A stretch of DNA of 64,000 nucleotides, from the NCBI RefSeq assembly GCF_001687565.2, contig NZ_CP016534.2, forward strand, positions 2,980,501 through 3,044,500. Direction: 5' to 3'. Below the pieces are notes generated by a model, which saw only the letters and a program-made list of their open reading frames with translations, had not been told where the DNA came from and ran no database searches. Positions 37,848-46,599 of this stretch are shown piece by piece (the first letter of the stretch is position 1; each line of letters starts with the position of its first letter). The DNA is from Planococcus antarcticus DSM 14505. Its GTDB lineage: Bacteria; Bacillota; Bacilli; Bacillales_A; Planococcaceae. Made by a program: the position numbers and the translations under genes.

Positions 37848-37901
37848 CCGCGCACCTCCAAATTTTTCATGTAACAGTTATTCTACACCAGTGCCACGCT
37901 T

Positions 37902-38723
37902 CTATTCAAGAGAGCGTTCTAGCATTTTGCGGTTGCGTTCAACTACACGATCCAAATAAAATCCGTACAATTCCGTCTCATTGGGCTGCAGTGGCATCGG
38001 TGCCGGTGCGCCCATTAAAGCATGAAGGTCTATCACGACTTCTTGTACCGTAATATTTCTGCCCAGCAGCTCACTGAGTGACGCCATCGTTTCGGGTTTT
38101 ATTTCAGGATAGATGAATTTCGTTTCTTCACCCTGCAGCCCTGCTTTATAAAAGTCACGGATAACTTTTGCACGTTCTGAACCGCTGCCGTCTACGCATA
38201 GATAAACCTGAACAGCAATACCGCGGCGAATCCGGCGCTGTGAGATGCCAGCAAATTTCCGACCGCCAATGCTAAGGTCATAAGATCCCGGGCAGTATGA
38301 GCCAACGATTTCGTAGGCATCGATAGCGGCTTCCGGGAACAATTCTTCCACCAAATCAAGCATCAATTCGTAACCTGTCGAAATGTCGATAGCGTTATCT
38401 TTTTCCGACAGTACTAGCGAAATGTTCAGAACACCAGCATCCAACACTACCGCCAGTCCGCCTGAGTTCCGGACAATCGGCTTAAAGCCGTGTGCTTTCA
38501 GCGCGTCCATGCCTTCATCAATATGCGGCAGCCGGTGATCCTGGATGCCTAAGACAACTGTGTTATCGTGAACCCATGTGCGGACAGTTGGGGCGCTTTT
38601 CCCCGATCCCACCAATTCGCATAATGTATCATCCGCTGCAAACGACTCAAGCGCAGAACGGCTTTTGGCGCTCAGGGATTGGTCCCAGAAACGCCAGGAT
38701 GTTTCTTCAAAAAATAATGGCAT
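37902..38723 (-). CDS. lipL: Octanoyl-[GcvH]:protein N-octanoyltransferase (LipL)
   Basis: 273 residues from ATG 38723; a second ATG two codons earlier lies too close to GAGGAG. BPL/LPL fold. It moves octanoyl groups from GcvH to the E2 subunits of dehydrogenase complexes during lipoate assembly. Segments VLGIQDHRLPHIDEG, VRNSGGLAVVLDAGVLNISL and EIVGSYCPGSYDLSIGGRKF (active-site Cys) identify LipL rather than a lipoate ligase. It is divergent from hemQ with a 175-bp shared promoter region, as in the B. subtilis ywfL/ywfI area. Confidence 0.9.
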   Translation of the reverse strand: MPLFFEETSWRFWDQSLSAKSRSALESFAADDTLCELVGSGKSAPTVRTWVHDNTVVLGIQDHRLPHIDEGMDALKAHGFKPIVRNSGGLAVVLDAGVLNISLVLSEKDNAIDISTGYELMLDLVEELFPEAAIDAYEIVGSYCPGSYDLSIGGRKFAGISQRRIRRGIAVQVYLCVDGSGSERAKVIRDFYKAGLQGEETKFIYPEIKPETMASLSELLGRNITVQEVVIDLHALMGAPAPMPLQPNETELYGFYLDRVVERNRKMLERSLE

Positions 38724-38898
38724 ACCCATTTCTCCTCTTCTTGCAATTCCTTGTCTCCAGTTTACCCTTTTCAGCATCCGCTGAAAACCCGTATGCGCCA
38801 TGTCGAATTGGTGACAGCCAGTAGTTTTGAAGGAAGTTGGAGCAGCGTTGTGATAAACTGGTTGATGAGAGATTTACATTAAAAGGAGTGTTTGAGCA

Positions 38899-39648
38899 AT
38901 GAATGAAGCAGCAATTACATTAGACGGCTGGTACGTCCTTCACGATTTCCGTTCGATGGATTGGGTATCCTGGAAAATGCTTGAGGACGAAGAACGCCAA
39001 TTTGCGATCGACGAATTCCAAGCATTTATGGACAAAATAAACCAAGCTGATGAAAATAAAACCGGCGCGCACGCATTGTATTCAATTGTTGGCCAAAAAG
39101 CTGACTTGATGCTGATGATGCTGCGTGAAACAATGGACGAATTGAATGAACTTGAAACGGAATACAATAAGCTGACGCTGATCGCTTATACCGTTCCGAC
39201 GTATTCATACGTATCAGTTGTCGAGCTCTCCAACTACCTGGCTGGAAAATCCGATGAAGATCCTTACCAGAACCCGCATATCCGTGCGCGCCTGTATCCA
39301 GAACTTCAGCGTTCACAGTACATCTGCTTCTATCCAATGGACAAGCGCCGCGATGGCGACGACAACTGGTATATGCTTCCGATGGATACGCGTAAAGAGC
39401 TAATGTTGTCACACGGCAAGATTGGCCGCAGCTATGCTGGCAAAGTAAAACAGATTATCTCTGGATCTGTCGGCTTTGACGACTACGAATGGGGCGTTAC
39501 GCTTTTCGCAGACGACGTTCTTCAATTCAAAAAATTGATCTACGAAATGCGTTTTGATGAAGTCAGCGCACGTTACGCAGAATTCGGTTCATTTTATGTA
39601 GGTACACGCCTAGATGCTGAAAGAACTGTTAAATTCCTAGAAGTTTAA
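38899..39648 (+). CDS. hemQ: Coproheme decarboxylase (HemQ/ChdC)
   Basis: 249 residues. Last step of the coproporphyrin-dependent heme pathway of Gram-positives: oxidative decarboxylation of coproheme III to heme b. Dimeric ferredoxin-like fold of the chlorite-dismutase family. The catalytic Tyr lies in the [20 protein letters not shown] region and the proximal His in [28 protein letters not shown]. It ends with a clean terminator. Confidence 0.95.
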   Translation: MNEAAITLDGWYVLHDFRSMDWVSWKMLEDEERQFAIDEFQAFMDKINQADENKTGAHALYSIVGQKADLMLMMLRETMDELNELETEYNKLTLIAYTVPTYSYVSVVELSNYLAGKSDEDPYQNPHIRARLYPELQRSQYICFYPMDKRRDGDDNWYMLPMDTRKELMLSHGKIGRSYAGKVKQIISGSVGFDDYEWGVTLFADDVLQFKKLIYEMRFDEVSARYAEFGSFYVGTRLDAERTVKFLEV

Positions 39649-39659
39649 TACATGATGTG

Positions 39660-39685
39660 AAAAGCCGCCTTTTGGGCGGCTTTTT
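39660..39685 (+). terminator. hemQ terminator
   Basis: AAAAGCCGCC-TTTT-GGGCGGCTTTTT directly after the stop codon. Confidence 0.92.
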
Positions 39686-39705
39686 CTATTGGAATGGTGG
39701 TGACC

Positions 39706-39760
39706 GCACCTCGCGGACCCATTTTCGCACCTCAAACGTCCAAGACTGCACCTCGCCATG
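39706..39760. repeat. Short-core array, GCACCTC core, three units at 21 bp
   Basis: GCACCTC occurs at 39706, 39727 and 39748, exactly 21 bp apart, with unrelated 14-bp fillers. It lies between the hemQ and ywdK terminators and directly before a second array with a different core. Confidence 0.65.
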
Positions 39761-39804
39761 GAATCAGCGACGAATCTTCGCTCATTTTTCCCATTTATTT
39801 GGAT

Positions 39805-39898
39805 ATACTTTCTTATTTGGGTAAAATACTTTCCGTTTAAGGACAAATACTTCCTGAATCAGCATAGATACTTTCCAAATCACTCTAATTACTTTCCA
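39805..39898. repeat. Short-core array, ATACTTTCC core, five units at 21 bp
   Basis: Cores at 39805, 39826, 39847, 39868 and 39889 (ATACTTTCT, ATACTTTCC, ATACTTCCT, ATACTTTCC, TTACTTTCC), each exactly 21 bp from the next, with variable 12-bp fillers. Read on the minus strand the core is GGAAAGTAT, close to the GGACAGTAT core at 54198-54281. Confidence 0.8.
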
Positions 39899-39904
39899 CA
39901 ACTC

Positions 39905-39938
39905 CAAAAAGGACAATCCGCGTAAAGCGGATTGTCCT
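39905..39938 (-). terminator. ywdK terminator
   Basis: GGACAATCCGC / GCGGATTGTCC stem with a 5-base loop; TTTTTGG follows on the minus strand. Confidence 0.9.
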
Positions 39939-39949
39939 CCCACACTCTA

Positions 39950-40327
39950 TTACAATGCTTTTACTGCGGCAATGATGACCATTACCCAAGCGGCGATGAA
40001 CGCAACGCCGCCGATTGGCGTAACCGCACCAAGAACGCTGATGCCGGTTAAGCTCAATACATATAGGCTGCCTGAGAAAATGACGATTCCGGCAAGCATT
40101 AAATAGCCCGCCCAATTAAGAGCTCCAAGCGAACCAAGCAATGATGAGCTCATCAAAATCGCGACAACGATCAAGCCGATCGAGTGGAACATTTGATATT
40201 GTACGGCAGTTTGCCATGTATACAAATACTTATCTGCAACTCGACCTTCCAAGAGATGCGCGCCGAACGCGCCAAATGCGACAGACAGGAGGGCGTTAAC
40301 CGCTCCGGCAATCAAGAAAAACTTCAT
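39950..40327 (-). CDS. ywdK: DUF423 family membrane protein (YwdK)
   Basis: 125 residues with four membrane helices (about 5-25, 45-63, 70-90, 97-120). Family signature GAFGAHLLEG near the N-terminus and ALNWAGYLMLAGIVIFSGSL. The function is unknown. Co-directional with ywdI and ung, as in B. subtilis. Confidence 0.9.
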   Translation of the reverse strand: MKFFLIAGAVNALLSVAFGAFGAHLLEGRVADKYLYTWQTAVQYQMFHSIGLIVVAILMSSSLLGSLGALNWAGYLMLAGIVIFSGSLYVLSLTGISVLGAVTPIGGVAFIAAWVMVIIAAVKAL

Positions 40328-40347
40328 ATTCGACTTCCTCTTTTCAT

Positions 40348-40608
40348 TTAAAATTCAAACAGCGAATCGCCGTTTGCGTCTTCTTCTTTCAGCTTGTTGA
40401 CGGCAGTTACCGTCTGCGGTTGAGGGGAAGCAAGCGGCACGGCGCGCGGTACTTGCTTATCGATCGTCGGTTGATCATCCTCCAGCAGTAAATCGCATAA
40501 TGCGCGGATTGCCGCGACAGAGTCACGCACTTTCGCTGAATCGCCGCTTCGAGCGCGCGTTGTGTGCTTGTCGATTTCATTTAAAATACGCATGGTGTCG
40601 ATGGCCAT
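40348..40608 (-). CDS. ywdI: DUF5327 family protein (YwdI)
   Basis: 86 residues: an N-terminal helix MAIDTMRILNEIDKHTTRAR, SVAAIRALCDLLLED, a Pro/Gln-rich linker, and a C-terminal EEDANGDSLFEF that recalls short carboxy-terminal peptide motifs. The function is unknown. RBS GAGGGGG before ATG 40608. Position next to ung matches B. subtilis ywdI. Confidence 0.8.
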   Translation of the reverse strand: MAIDTMRILNEIDKHTTRARSGDSAKVRDSVAAIRALCDLLLEDDQPTIDKQVPRAVPLASPQPQTVTAVNKLKEEDANGDSLFEF

Positions 40609-40667
40609 GTAACAGCCCCCTCTCCGTTTCGAATTAATTTCATTTTAACACGTCTATCTGCTCTATT

Positions 40668-41348
40668 TCAGTCCAAACAGAAATCGATGGGTTGCTGTCC
40701 GCGGCTTTGTAACAGACTGTTCACTTTTGAGTATGGACGGCTGCCAAAAAATCCACGATGGGCGCTGAGCGGACTCGGATGAGGAGCTTCGAGAACATCA
40801 TGTGTTTCGAGATTGATGAGCCGTTTTTTCGTTTGGGCAGGTCTGCCCCATAACACAAAAACAATTGGCTCTTCGCGTTCGGACAATTTACGGATGACTC
40901 TGTCAGTAAACGTCTCCCAGCCTTTATTGCGATGCGAATGTGCATCCCCCGCTCTTACCGTCAGTACGGTGTTCATCAGTAAGACGCCCTGGTCGGCCCA
41001 CTTTGTTAAGGTGCCGTCTTTTGGTTTATCGCACCCAATATCTTCTTTCAACTCTTTGAACAGATTGCGCAAACTCGGTGGATGCGGCACTCCGGGCTGA
41101 ACCGAGAAGCTAAGCCCATGCGCCTGGTCTGGTCCGTGATACGGATCTTGTCCGAGAATGACAACTTTAACGTCTTGATATGAAGTGTGTTCAAAAGCCG
41201 ACCAAATGTTTCCCATTGTGGGAAAAATAGTTTTGATGGCATATTCTTCTTTTAAAAACGCGCGCAACTCCAAATAATAAGGTTTTTCGAATTCTTCACC
41301 GACGACCTGCTGCCAATCGTTGTGAAAAATCGGTTTCTGCAACTTCAT
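40668..41348 (-). CDS. ung: Uracil-DNA glycosylase
   Basis: 226 residues. Removes uracil from DNA to start base-excision repair. Motif [18 protein letters not shown] (general base Asp), [10 protein letters not shown] with the uracil-binding Asn upstream, and motif [17 protein letters not shown] 41348 overlaps the stop of the DUF4230 gene (TGATG), an unusually close coupling; the preceding GTG is an alternative start. Confidence 0.96.
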   Translation of the reverse strand: MKLQKPIFHNDWQQVVGEEFEKPYYLELRAFLKEEYAIKTIFPTMGNIWSAFEHTSYQDVKVVILGQDPYHGPDQAHGLSFSVQPGVPHPPSLRNLFKELKEDIGCDKPKDGTLTKWADQGVLLMNTVLTVRAGDAHSHRNKGWETFTDRVIRKLSEREEPIVFVLWGRPAQTKKRLINLETHDVLEAPHPSPLSAHRGFFGSRPYSKVNSLLQSRGQQPIDFCLD

Positions 41349-42067
41349 CACTCCTCGAACTCTACTGTGACATCATAATCGATTAGACCGAACATTTCCT
41401 GAACGGAACGTGCTGCATTATCTTCTGCCGTCTGCAGCACACCTTGGCCTTCTGTTTCTTGGAGCATCAGGTTTTTGGCCTCTTCCGCCAATTCATAAGC
41501 TTCAGAAATATCGGTACCGCTGTGGAACAGCCCTTCATACGAATAAACCTCTACCTGATCCATGAACAGTTCGGGTCCTCCTAGAAATTCTGCCGGCGGC
41601 AACGTCAATGTCGCTGTTTTGGCATCTTCGTCAAGCACAATATCTTCTTCAGACACTTTGGAAAAATCAATGCCAGCACGGACCGATCCTGGGATAACGA
41701 CGAGCAACTGCCGTTTCGTACCAGGCAAATCAAGTCCGATTTCCTGACCAAATACCGCATTGTCCTCGCGTTCAATAATGACTTTCGAAAAAGCTTCCGC
41801 TGTGGACAATTCATTCAAGTCCTGGACCTGCTCCAAAAAAGCGCCTTTGCTTTCCGTGAAGGTACTGCCTTGGATCATCCAAAAAGCACCCAATGGCAAT
41901 GCCACCAGCAACAGCAATAAAACCGCAATCAGTACGAGAAAAGAATTGCGCCAGACGCTCATTATCAATTTGGTGCTCTTCCAAAAGCCGGATTCTTTCG
42001 CATTTCCCTGCTCTTTCATTTCTTCCAACAAACGTTCGATCTCAGTCAATTTCGGATCTTTCGCCAA
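41348..42067 (-). CDS. DUF4230 domain-containing membrane-anchored protein
   Basis: 239 residues. A cytosolic N-terminus ([20 protein letters not shown]), one membrane helix (about 40-66, [19 protein letters not shown]), and an extracellular DUF4230 domain ([40 protein letters not shown]). The C-terminus is acidic. The function is unknown. It is co-transcribed with ung by stop/start overlap, although no functional link is evident. Confidence 0.8.
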   Translation of the reverse strand: MAKDPKLTEIERLLEEMKEQGNAKESGFWKSTKLIMSVWRNSFLVLIAVLLLLLVALPLGAFWMIQGSTFTESKGAFLEQVQDLNELSTAEAFSKVIIEREDNAVFGQEIGLDLPGTKRQLLVVIPGSVRAGIDFSKVSEEDIVLDEDAKTATLTLPPAEFLGGPELFMDQVEVYSYEGLFHSGTDISEAYELAEEAKNLMLQETEGQGVLQTAEDNAARSVQEMFGLIDYDVTVEFEE

Positions 42068-42137
42068 GCAAACCCCTTCTTTCTTATATTCTATTCATCC
42101 CAGCTTCATGGTACGATTGCCCAAAGGAGCGATCAGG

Positions 42138-42392
42138 ATGGCCGATTGGCGCGAAAAAATCACCAGTATTTCTAAAACCAAAGGTACAAGTGCTCCAGAA
42201 GGCGCAAAGCGCGCTGGATTGGGCTGCCTTGGTCTAATTGTAGCTGTTGTTTCTATTCTAACATTACTTATAACGATTGGCCTTTTCAAAAGCGGCTATG
42301 CTTTAATGGGGATTTTTGCAGTTGCATTTCTGCTTGTTTGCATAGCAACAACCGTTCTACTGCTTGCACCAAATAAGCACAATCCGTTGTAA
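42138..42392 (+). CDS. Small two-helix membrane protein (84 aa)
   Basis: 84 residues from ATG 42138, 7 bases after AAAGGAG. A basic N-terminus (MADWREKITSISKTKGTSAP) is followed by two hydrophobic helices (about 28-49 and 53-74) and a short NKHNPL tail. No family was recognised. It is divergent from the DUF4230 gene and 60 bp upstream of pdxK. Confidence 0.65.
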   Translation: MADWREKITSISKTKGTSAPEGAKRAGLGCLGLIVAVVSILTLLITIGLFKSGYALMGIFAVAFLLVCIATTVLLLAPNKHNPL

Positions 42393-42452
42393 ATGTTCGA
42401 ATTTTTGTTAAAATGGTGACAATGACATATTTCAATTAAAGGAGATATTCGA

Positions 42453-43286
42453 ATGACACTCAAAAAAACGTTAACCATTGCTGGATCAGATACTTCTGGC
42501 GGTGCAGGTATACAAGCAGATCTTAAAACTTTCCAAGAACATGGAACATATGGCATGAACGCTTTGACCGTCATCGTGACCATGGATCCTGAAAATGGCT
42601 GGAGCCACGGCATTCACCCCATTGCATTGGATACGCTAGATGCTCAGTTAAAAACAGCGTTTTCCACAGGTATTGATGCCTTGAAGACAGGCATGCTTCC
42701 AACTGTCGATATTATTGAAATGGCAGGTAAAGCGATTGCCGACTCAGGAATTGAAGATGTCGTCATTGATCCCGTAATGGCGTGTAAAGGCGAAAACGAA
42801 GTTTTATTCCCTGAAAACGTCGATGCTATGATTAAGTATTTATTGCCAAACGCTAAAGTTGTTACACCAAACTTGGTGGAAGCAGGACAATTATCAGGGT
42901 TAGGTGCATTGCAAACGGTTGAAGACTTGCAGGCAGCTGCTGAAAAAATCCACGCGCATGGTGCCGAGTTTGTTGTCATCAAAGGCGGCAAGCAGCTGAA
43001 GCATGAAAAAGCAGCTGATTTACTGTTTGACGGCAAAACACATTATTTACTAACATCCGAAAAAACAGACACAACTTATAATCACGGGGCAGGTTGCACG
43101 TTCGCTGCTGCGATCACCGCTAACCTAGCAAACGGCCAATCCGTGAAAGACGCTGTTCTAAATGCTAAGATTTTTGTAGCTACAGCGATTCAACACGGCT
43201 GGAAGCTGAACGAATACGTCGGTCCGGTTATGCACGGGGCTGCTTCGAAATTCACGAAACCTGAAGTTAGAGTAACTGAGTTGTAA
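42453..43286 (+). CDS. pdxK: Pyridoxal/pyridoxine kinase (PdxK), ThiD-like
   Basis: 277 residues, ribokinase fold. TIAGSDTSGGAGIQADLKTF at the N-terminus (substrate and GGAG motifs), VIDPVMACKG, TPNLVEAGQLSG, and HGAGCTFAAAITANLA with the catalytic segment. The fold is shared by ThiD (HMP kinase) and Bacillus PdxK; proximity to ung and the extended C-terminus match B. subtilis pdxK (ywdB), so B6-vitamer salvage is the preferred call. ThiD activity cannot be excluded. Confidence 0.8.
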   Translation: MTLKKTLTIAGSDTSGGAGIQADLKTFQEHGTYGMNALTVIVTMDPENGWSHGIHPIALDTLDAQLKTAFSTGIDALKTGMLPTVDIIEMAGKAIADSGIEDVVIDPVMACKGENEVLFPENVDAMIKYLLPNAKVVTPNLVEAGQLSGLGALQTVEDLQAAAEKIHAHGAEFVVIKGGKQLKHEKAADLLFDGKTHYLLTSEKTDTTYNHGAGCTFAAAITANLANGQSVKDAVLNAKIFVATAIQHGWKLNEYVGPVMHGAASKFTKPEVRVTEL

Positions 43287-43298
43287 AATGAACAGGCA

Positions 43299-43328
43299 GA
43301 AGTCGCAAAAGCGGCTTCTTTTTTTTCA
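43299..43328 (+). terminator. pdxK terminator
   Basis: GAAGTCGC-AAAA-GCGGCTTC stem followed by a nine-base T-run on the plus strand. Confidence 0.85.
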
Positions 43329-43373
43329 GAAAAAACGAACCACCAGTAGAGAAATAACTAATGATGGCTCAGT

Positions 43374-44390
43374 TTATTTTTTTAGCGTGTTGTCACTCGC
43401 TTTTAACAGCACCATTTTTTCACGCAATTGCTCTTTATCCCACGCAACTACCCTGCTTTTCTCCTTAGCATTAGAACTCTTTTTCACTTTTGGATTTTTT
43501 GAACGCACATAGCCTTCTATCATGAACGATACTGACAGTATTGAAATCGAAATAAACAGGACCGATGTTAGCGGGAGCCACGGAGCTCCAAGCAAATAAC
43601 GGAAAGTAGAACCGAATAGCCCCGCCCATTCGTATGCAATAGACATTGGAGGATCACCGAACAATGGGTCGTAGCTAACTTTGGTACCTCCGAGAAATAA
43701 ATTCAGTAAGCCCAAATGCGCCAGTATAACAAACGTCTCAATCACTTGTTGACCGTACAAAACCGCAAGCTTTTCTCGCATCTGCGGAAACAAATGGCGC
43801 CAGATAATCCGAAACCGTCCAGCTCCTAACGTTCTGGAGGCTAACACATATTCTTTGTCATAAAGCAGCGCAGATTCATTAGCAATCAAAACGGAAACAA
43901 TGGGCATCGTCAAAAATGCCATAATGACAATTTGAATGGCGATGCGCTCCCACATGCCTGTCGAGAACCCATCTTCTGGCATCCATAAAACCGGTATGAG
44001 TACAAAATAAGCAAATAATGTCAATGGAATATAATGCAGCGAATCAATCAAGCCGCTAATCCAGGTTTGGTGACGCCGCAAATAGGTGCTTAAAATGAAT
44101 CCTAATGGAATTGCAATTAACATGCGAAGGGCTGCAATGGCTAACGCTGCAATGATAGTAAATTTAGCTCCGATAATAATTTTTCCGAGCATGTCATAAC
44201 CGAATTGATCGGTTCCGAACGGAAAAGCCCATTTTGGTGAAATCGGTAACCCTTCGACCACGTGACCATTTTCCTTAATGAAAAATAGTTGCCTTGGCAC
44301 ATTCCCGAAAATCCATTCATAGGCAAAACTTCCGAAAAGGAAGATCGCCAAAATGCTAAAGCCAATGATAAAAATAGGCTGTTTCCACAT
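43374..44390 (-). CDS. Peptide/nickel-type ABC transporter permease (DppC-like)
   Basis: 338 residues, BPD_transp_1 family. An N-terminal membrane anchor (about 6-26), then PFGTDQFGYDMLGKIIIGAK, the typical opening of DppC/OppC permeases, and five further helices. The EAA-loop-like segment ASRTLGAGRFRIIWRHLFPQ is the ATPase contact. The C-terminal 40 residues are basic (SKNPKVKKSSNAKEKSR). It starts directly after the stop of the broken partner permease. No substrate-binding protein or ATPase gene is nearby. Confidence 0.8.
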   Translation of the reverse strand: MWKQPIFIIGFSILAIFLFGSFAYEWIFGNVPRQLFFIKENGHVVEGLPISPKWAFPFGTDQFGYDMLGKIIIGAKFTIIAALAIAALRMLIAIPLGFILSTYLRRHQTWISGLIDSLHYIPLTLFAYFVLIPVLWMPEDGFSTGMWERIAIQIVIMAFLTMPIVSVLIANESALLYDKEYVLASRTLGAGRFRIIWRHLFPQMREKLAVLYGQQVIETFVILAHLGLLNLFLGGTKVSYDPLFGDPPMSIAYEWAGLFGSTFRYLLGAPWLPLTSVLFISISILSVSFMIEGYVRSKNPKVKKSSNAKEKSRVVAWDKEQLREKMVLLKASDNTLKK

Positions 44391-45263
44391 TTACAGCACT
44401 TCCTTTCCGCGTAAACGGCGAAGAAATAGCCACTCGCCCAAGCTGTAGAAAATGAACATCGGCAGAAAAAAGCTCAGGACTGTCAACAAAAAGATTGTTG
44501 GTGACAGGTTGTCTCGAAGAAATAGCATAATTCCTGGCAAGTTAAACATCAATTCCAGCACAAAAAGATTGGACAGCATGAACCACATCGTCTTTTTGGA
44601 CTGAAAAAACACACTGACGATGGCATTGCGAAACAGATGAACCAAGATAATGTAGACTTTTGAAAACCCAAGTGAACGTGCAAGTTCTACATACATTTGC
44701 CGCTCTTCTTCCTGGAAAGTTAGCATACATAAACGATATAGCTGGATCATCGGGAGGATCATCAAGCAAAGTATAGGCAACTAGTAAATCCGCTCTCCAC
44801 CGATAACCGCTATTTTGGAAATCAAGACGCCGCTCTTGTCAAAAATAAAAATAACAGTTAGTTGAGCTAACATGATGACTAACAAGTCGGGAACTGATTC
44901 AAGAAAATACAAGGCTACTTTGATTCGATCACGAACACGTTCCGGTAAAAGCATTGTCAGTATAGTACAGAAAATCGCGAGCACGACGGCTACTGCCAAG
45001 GCCAGAAAAAGGATTTCGAGAGAATAGCTTATGTATTCGAAAATCTGTGGAAATACCGGAACTTCACGTCCGATCTTATAGTTTTCTACGGATAGTTGCT
45101 GAAGCGGCCATAGGCTTCTTAGCGCATCCTGTATCGACCGGACATATTCTATTAGCCGCAGTTCTCCTACCATCAATCCGCCCATCAGTATTGGAAAACC
45201 ACTAATCAGTAAGATACCAATAATTGAAAAAACAAACTTCACTATGACTTTCACTAAATCCAT
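44391..45263 (-). pseudogene. DppB-like ABC permease split by an in-frame TAG
   Basis: One continuous frame of 290 codons is interrupted at codon 161 by TAG (44783-44781), in GERIY-TAG-LPILCL. The 160-residue front part has helices and FLESVPDLLVIMLAQL. The 129-residue back part starts exactly in frame and carries the EAA-type contact ELARSLGFSKVYIILVHLFR, so only together do they make a full permease. A single TGG-to-TAG or similar change explains it. Alternatives are a sequencing error, readthrough, or re-initiation at the TTG right after the stop. Its partner permease (43374-44390) looks intact. Confidence 0.8.
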
Positions 45264-45387
45264 CCTTTTTTGCGAACATTCTTACTTTCTATTTTAGCAT
45301 TATTTCGGTTCTCGTAAAACAAGCTAATCGCATTCTCTCGCATAATTCCCTATACTGTTAGAATACCGATTCTATAGGGGGAACATC

Positions 45388-45738
45388 ATGGAACTAGTAG
45401 AAGTAAAAAAATTGCAGGTTGAACTGGATGCATTCGCACGCAAGGATGTTTACCTTCATTTGGAAACAACGAATGGCTCATATGCATCACATTTTAACGA
45501 AAGCTTTTTCAACGCCGGTGCATTTATCCGAAACGTTGTCATCAATTACGAACTCGGAAAAGTGGTGGGTGATAGCCCACACCGTGTCGGACTGAAATTA
45601 CCACATGGCTGGGTCTACGCACAAGGCATCACGCATTACGAATTGGACGATCAGGGCCGACTGCTACTTGCAGGACACGATGGCGCTGGAAAACTGGCGG
45701 TGGCGCTGCAAATTAGCGAAACACCGTTTAGTTATTAA
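45388..45738 (+). CDS. yojF: YojF family protein (DUF1806)
   Basis: 116 residues. Small beta-rich protein: VYLHLETTNGSYASHF, AFIRNVVINYELGKV, YRVGLKLPHGWVYAQGITHY-like segment. The function is unknown. It sits 14 bp upstream of bshB2, the yojF-yojG arrangement of B. subtilis, so a role linked to bacillithiol is possible but only by association. ATG 45388 follows TAGGGGGAAC. Confidence 0.88.
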   Translation: MELVEVKKLQVELDAFARKDVYLHLETTNGSYASHFNESFFNAGAFIRNVVINYELGKVVGDSPHRVGLKLPHGWVYAQGITHYELDDQGRLLLAGHDGAGKLAVALQISETPFSY

Positions 45739-45752
45739 GGGAGGGACTCACT

Positions 45753-46442
45753 ATGACAATTCCACAAGAACGTCATGTGCTGGTCGTCTTCCCTCACCCG
45801 GACGATGAAGCGTTCGGTGTTTCTGGAACGATCACGACACATATTCAACAAGGCACCCCTGTTACATACGCGTGTCTGACACTTGGCGAAATGGGTCGTA
45901 ACTTAGGCAATCCGCCATTTGCGACAAGAGAATCATTGCCGGAAGTCCGCAAAAAGGAACTCCAGGCCTCTGCAGACGCAATGGGATTGACTGACCTTCG
46001 TATGATGGGCTTACGCGACAAGACCATTGAATTTGAAGACGACGAGAAAATGGTTAGCATGATGACTGATTTAATCGAAGAGTTGAACCCTTCGAAGATC
46101 ATCACGTTCTATCCTGACTTTGCTGTTCATCCAGATCACGAGGCGACTGCTCGCGCGGTTGTTCGTGCTGTCCGCCGGATGAAAGACCGTCCGACATTGC
46201 ATGGTGTTGCTTTTGCGAACAATACGGTAGAGGTGCTTGGTCAACCTGATGTCATTTTCGACATCCGTGAAGTTCGTGACCAAAAAATGAATTCGATGAA
46301 AGCTCATATCTCTCAAACTGCCTGGATGCTTGAGGAAATGGAACATAAGCTTCAACAAGGTGATACAGCTACAGAAAATTGGCTGACGAAAGAACGCTTC
46401 TACAATTATCGCTGGCATGAGGATTTCGAAAAAACCTTCTAA
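45753..46442 (+). CDS. bshB2: Bacillithiol biosynthesis deacetylase BshB2
   Basis: 229 residues, LmbE/GlcNAc-PI deacetylase fold. Removes the acetyl group of GlcNAc-malate (or the cysteine conjugate) in bacillithiol synthesis. Zinc motif FPHPDDEAFG near the N-terminus and the second His in FAVHPDHEATARAV. ATG follows GGGAGGGAC. It indicates that the host makes bacillithiol, a Bacillales trait. Terminator at 46446-46484. Confidence 0.92.
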   Translation: MTIPQERHVLVVFPHPDDEAFGVSGTITTHIQQGTPVTYACLTLGEMGRNLGNPPFATRESLPEVRKKELQASADAMGLTDLRMMGLRDKTIEFEDDEKMVSMMTDLIEELNPSKIITFYPDFAVHPDHEATARAVVRAVRRMKDRPTLHGVAFANNTVEVLGQPDVIFDIREVRDQKMNSMKAHISQTAWMLEEMEHKLQQGDTATENWLTKERFYNYRWHEDFEKTF

Positions 46443-46445
46443 ACT

Positions 46446-46484
46446 GACACCCTTCAACTTTTTCTCAGTTGGGGGGTGTTTTTT
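46446..46484 (+). terminator. yojF-bshB2 terminator
   Basis: ACACCC-TT-CAAC / GTTG-GGGGGTGT stem and a seven-base T-run. Confidence 0.85.
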
Positions 46485-46516
46485 TAGGACGTTTTCAGAT
46501 AATATAAACATTGGCT

Positions 46517-46551
46517 ATAAAGCGTTTACATAGAGAAAAACGTTGTATAAT
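46517..46551 (+). promoter_or_regulatory. Promoter with overlapping cre-like site before the yjiH-type gene
   Basis: ATAAAGCGTTTACA (46517-46530) matches the cre core AAGCGTTTAC with mismatches at the first two bases. Its right half is a possible -35 (TTTACA 46525-46530), followed by a -10 TATAAT at 46546-46551; the 15-bp spacer is short. CcpA binding here would repress. Confidence 0.5.
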
Positions 46552-46599
46552 CAGTTATTATTATGTGTATTCATGCACGGAGAAAAGGGGGAATTATTT

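Noticed and set aside
39706..39898. CRISPR or iteron origin array
   Set aside because: Cores of 7-9 bp with 12-14 bp fillers are too short for CRISPR, and there is no Rep gene, DnaA-box cluster or AT-rich unwinding element beside them.
44391..45263. TAG as pyrrolysine or programmed readthrough
   Set aside because: No pyl genes, no readthrough context signal seen; a plain nonsense mutation or sequence error is simpler.
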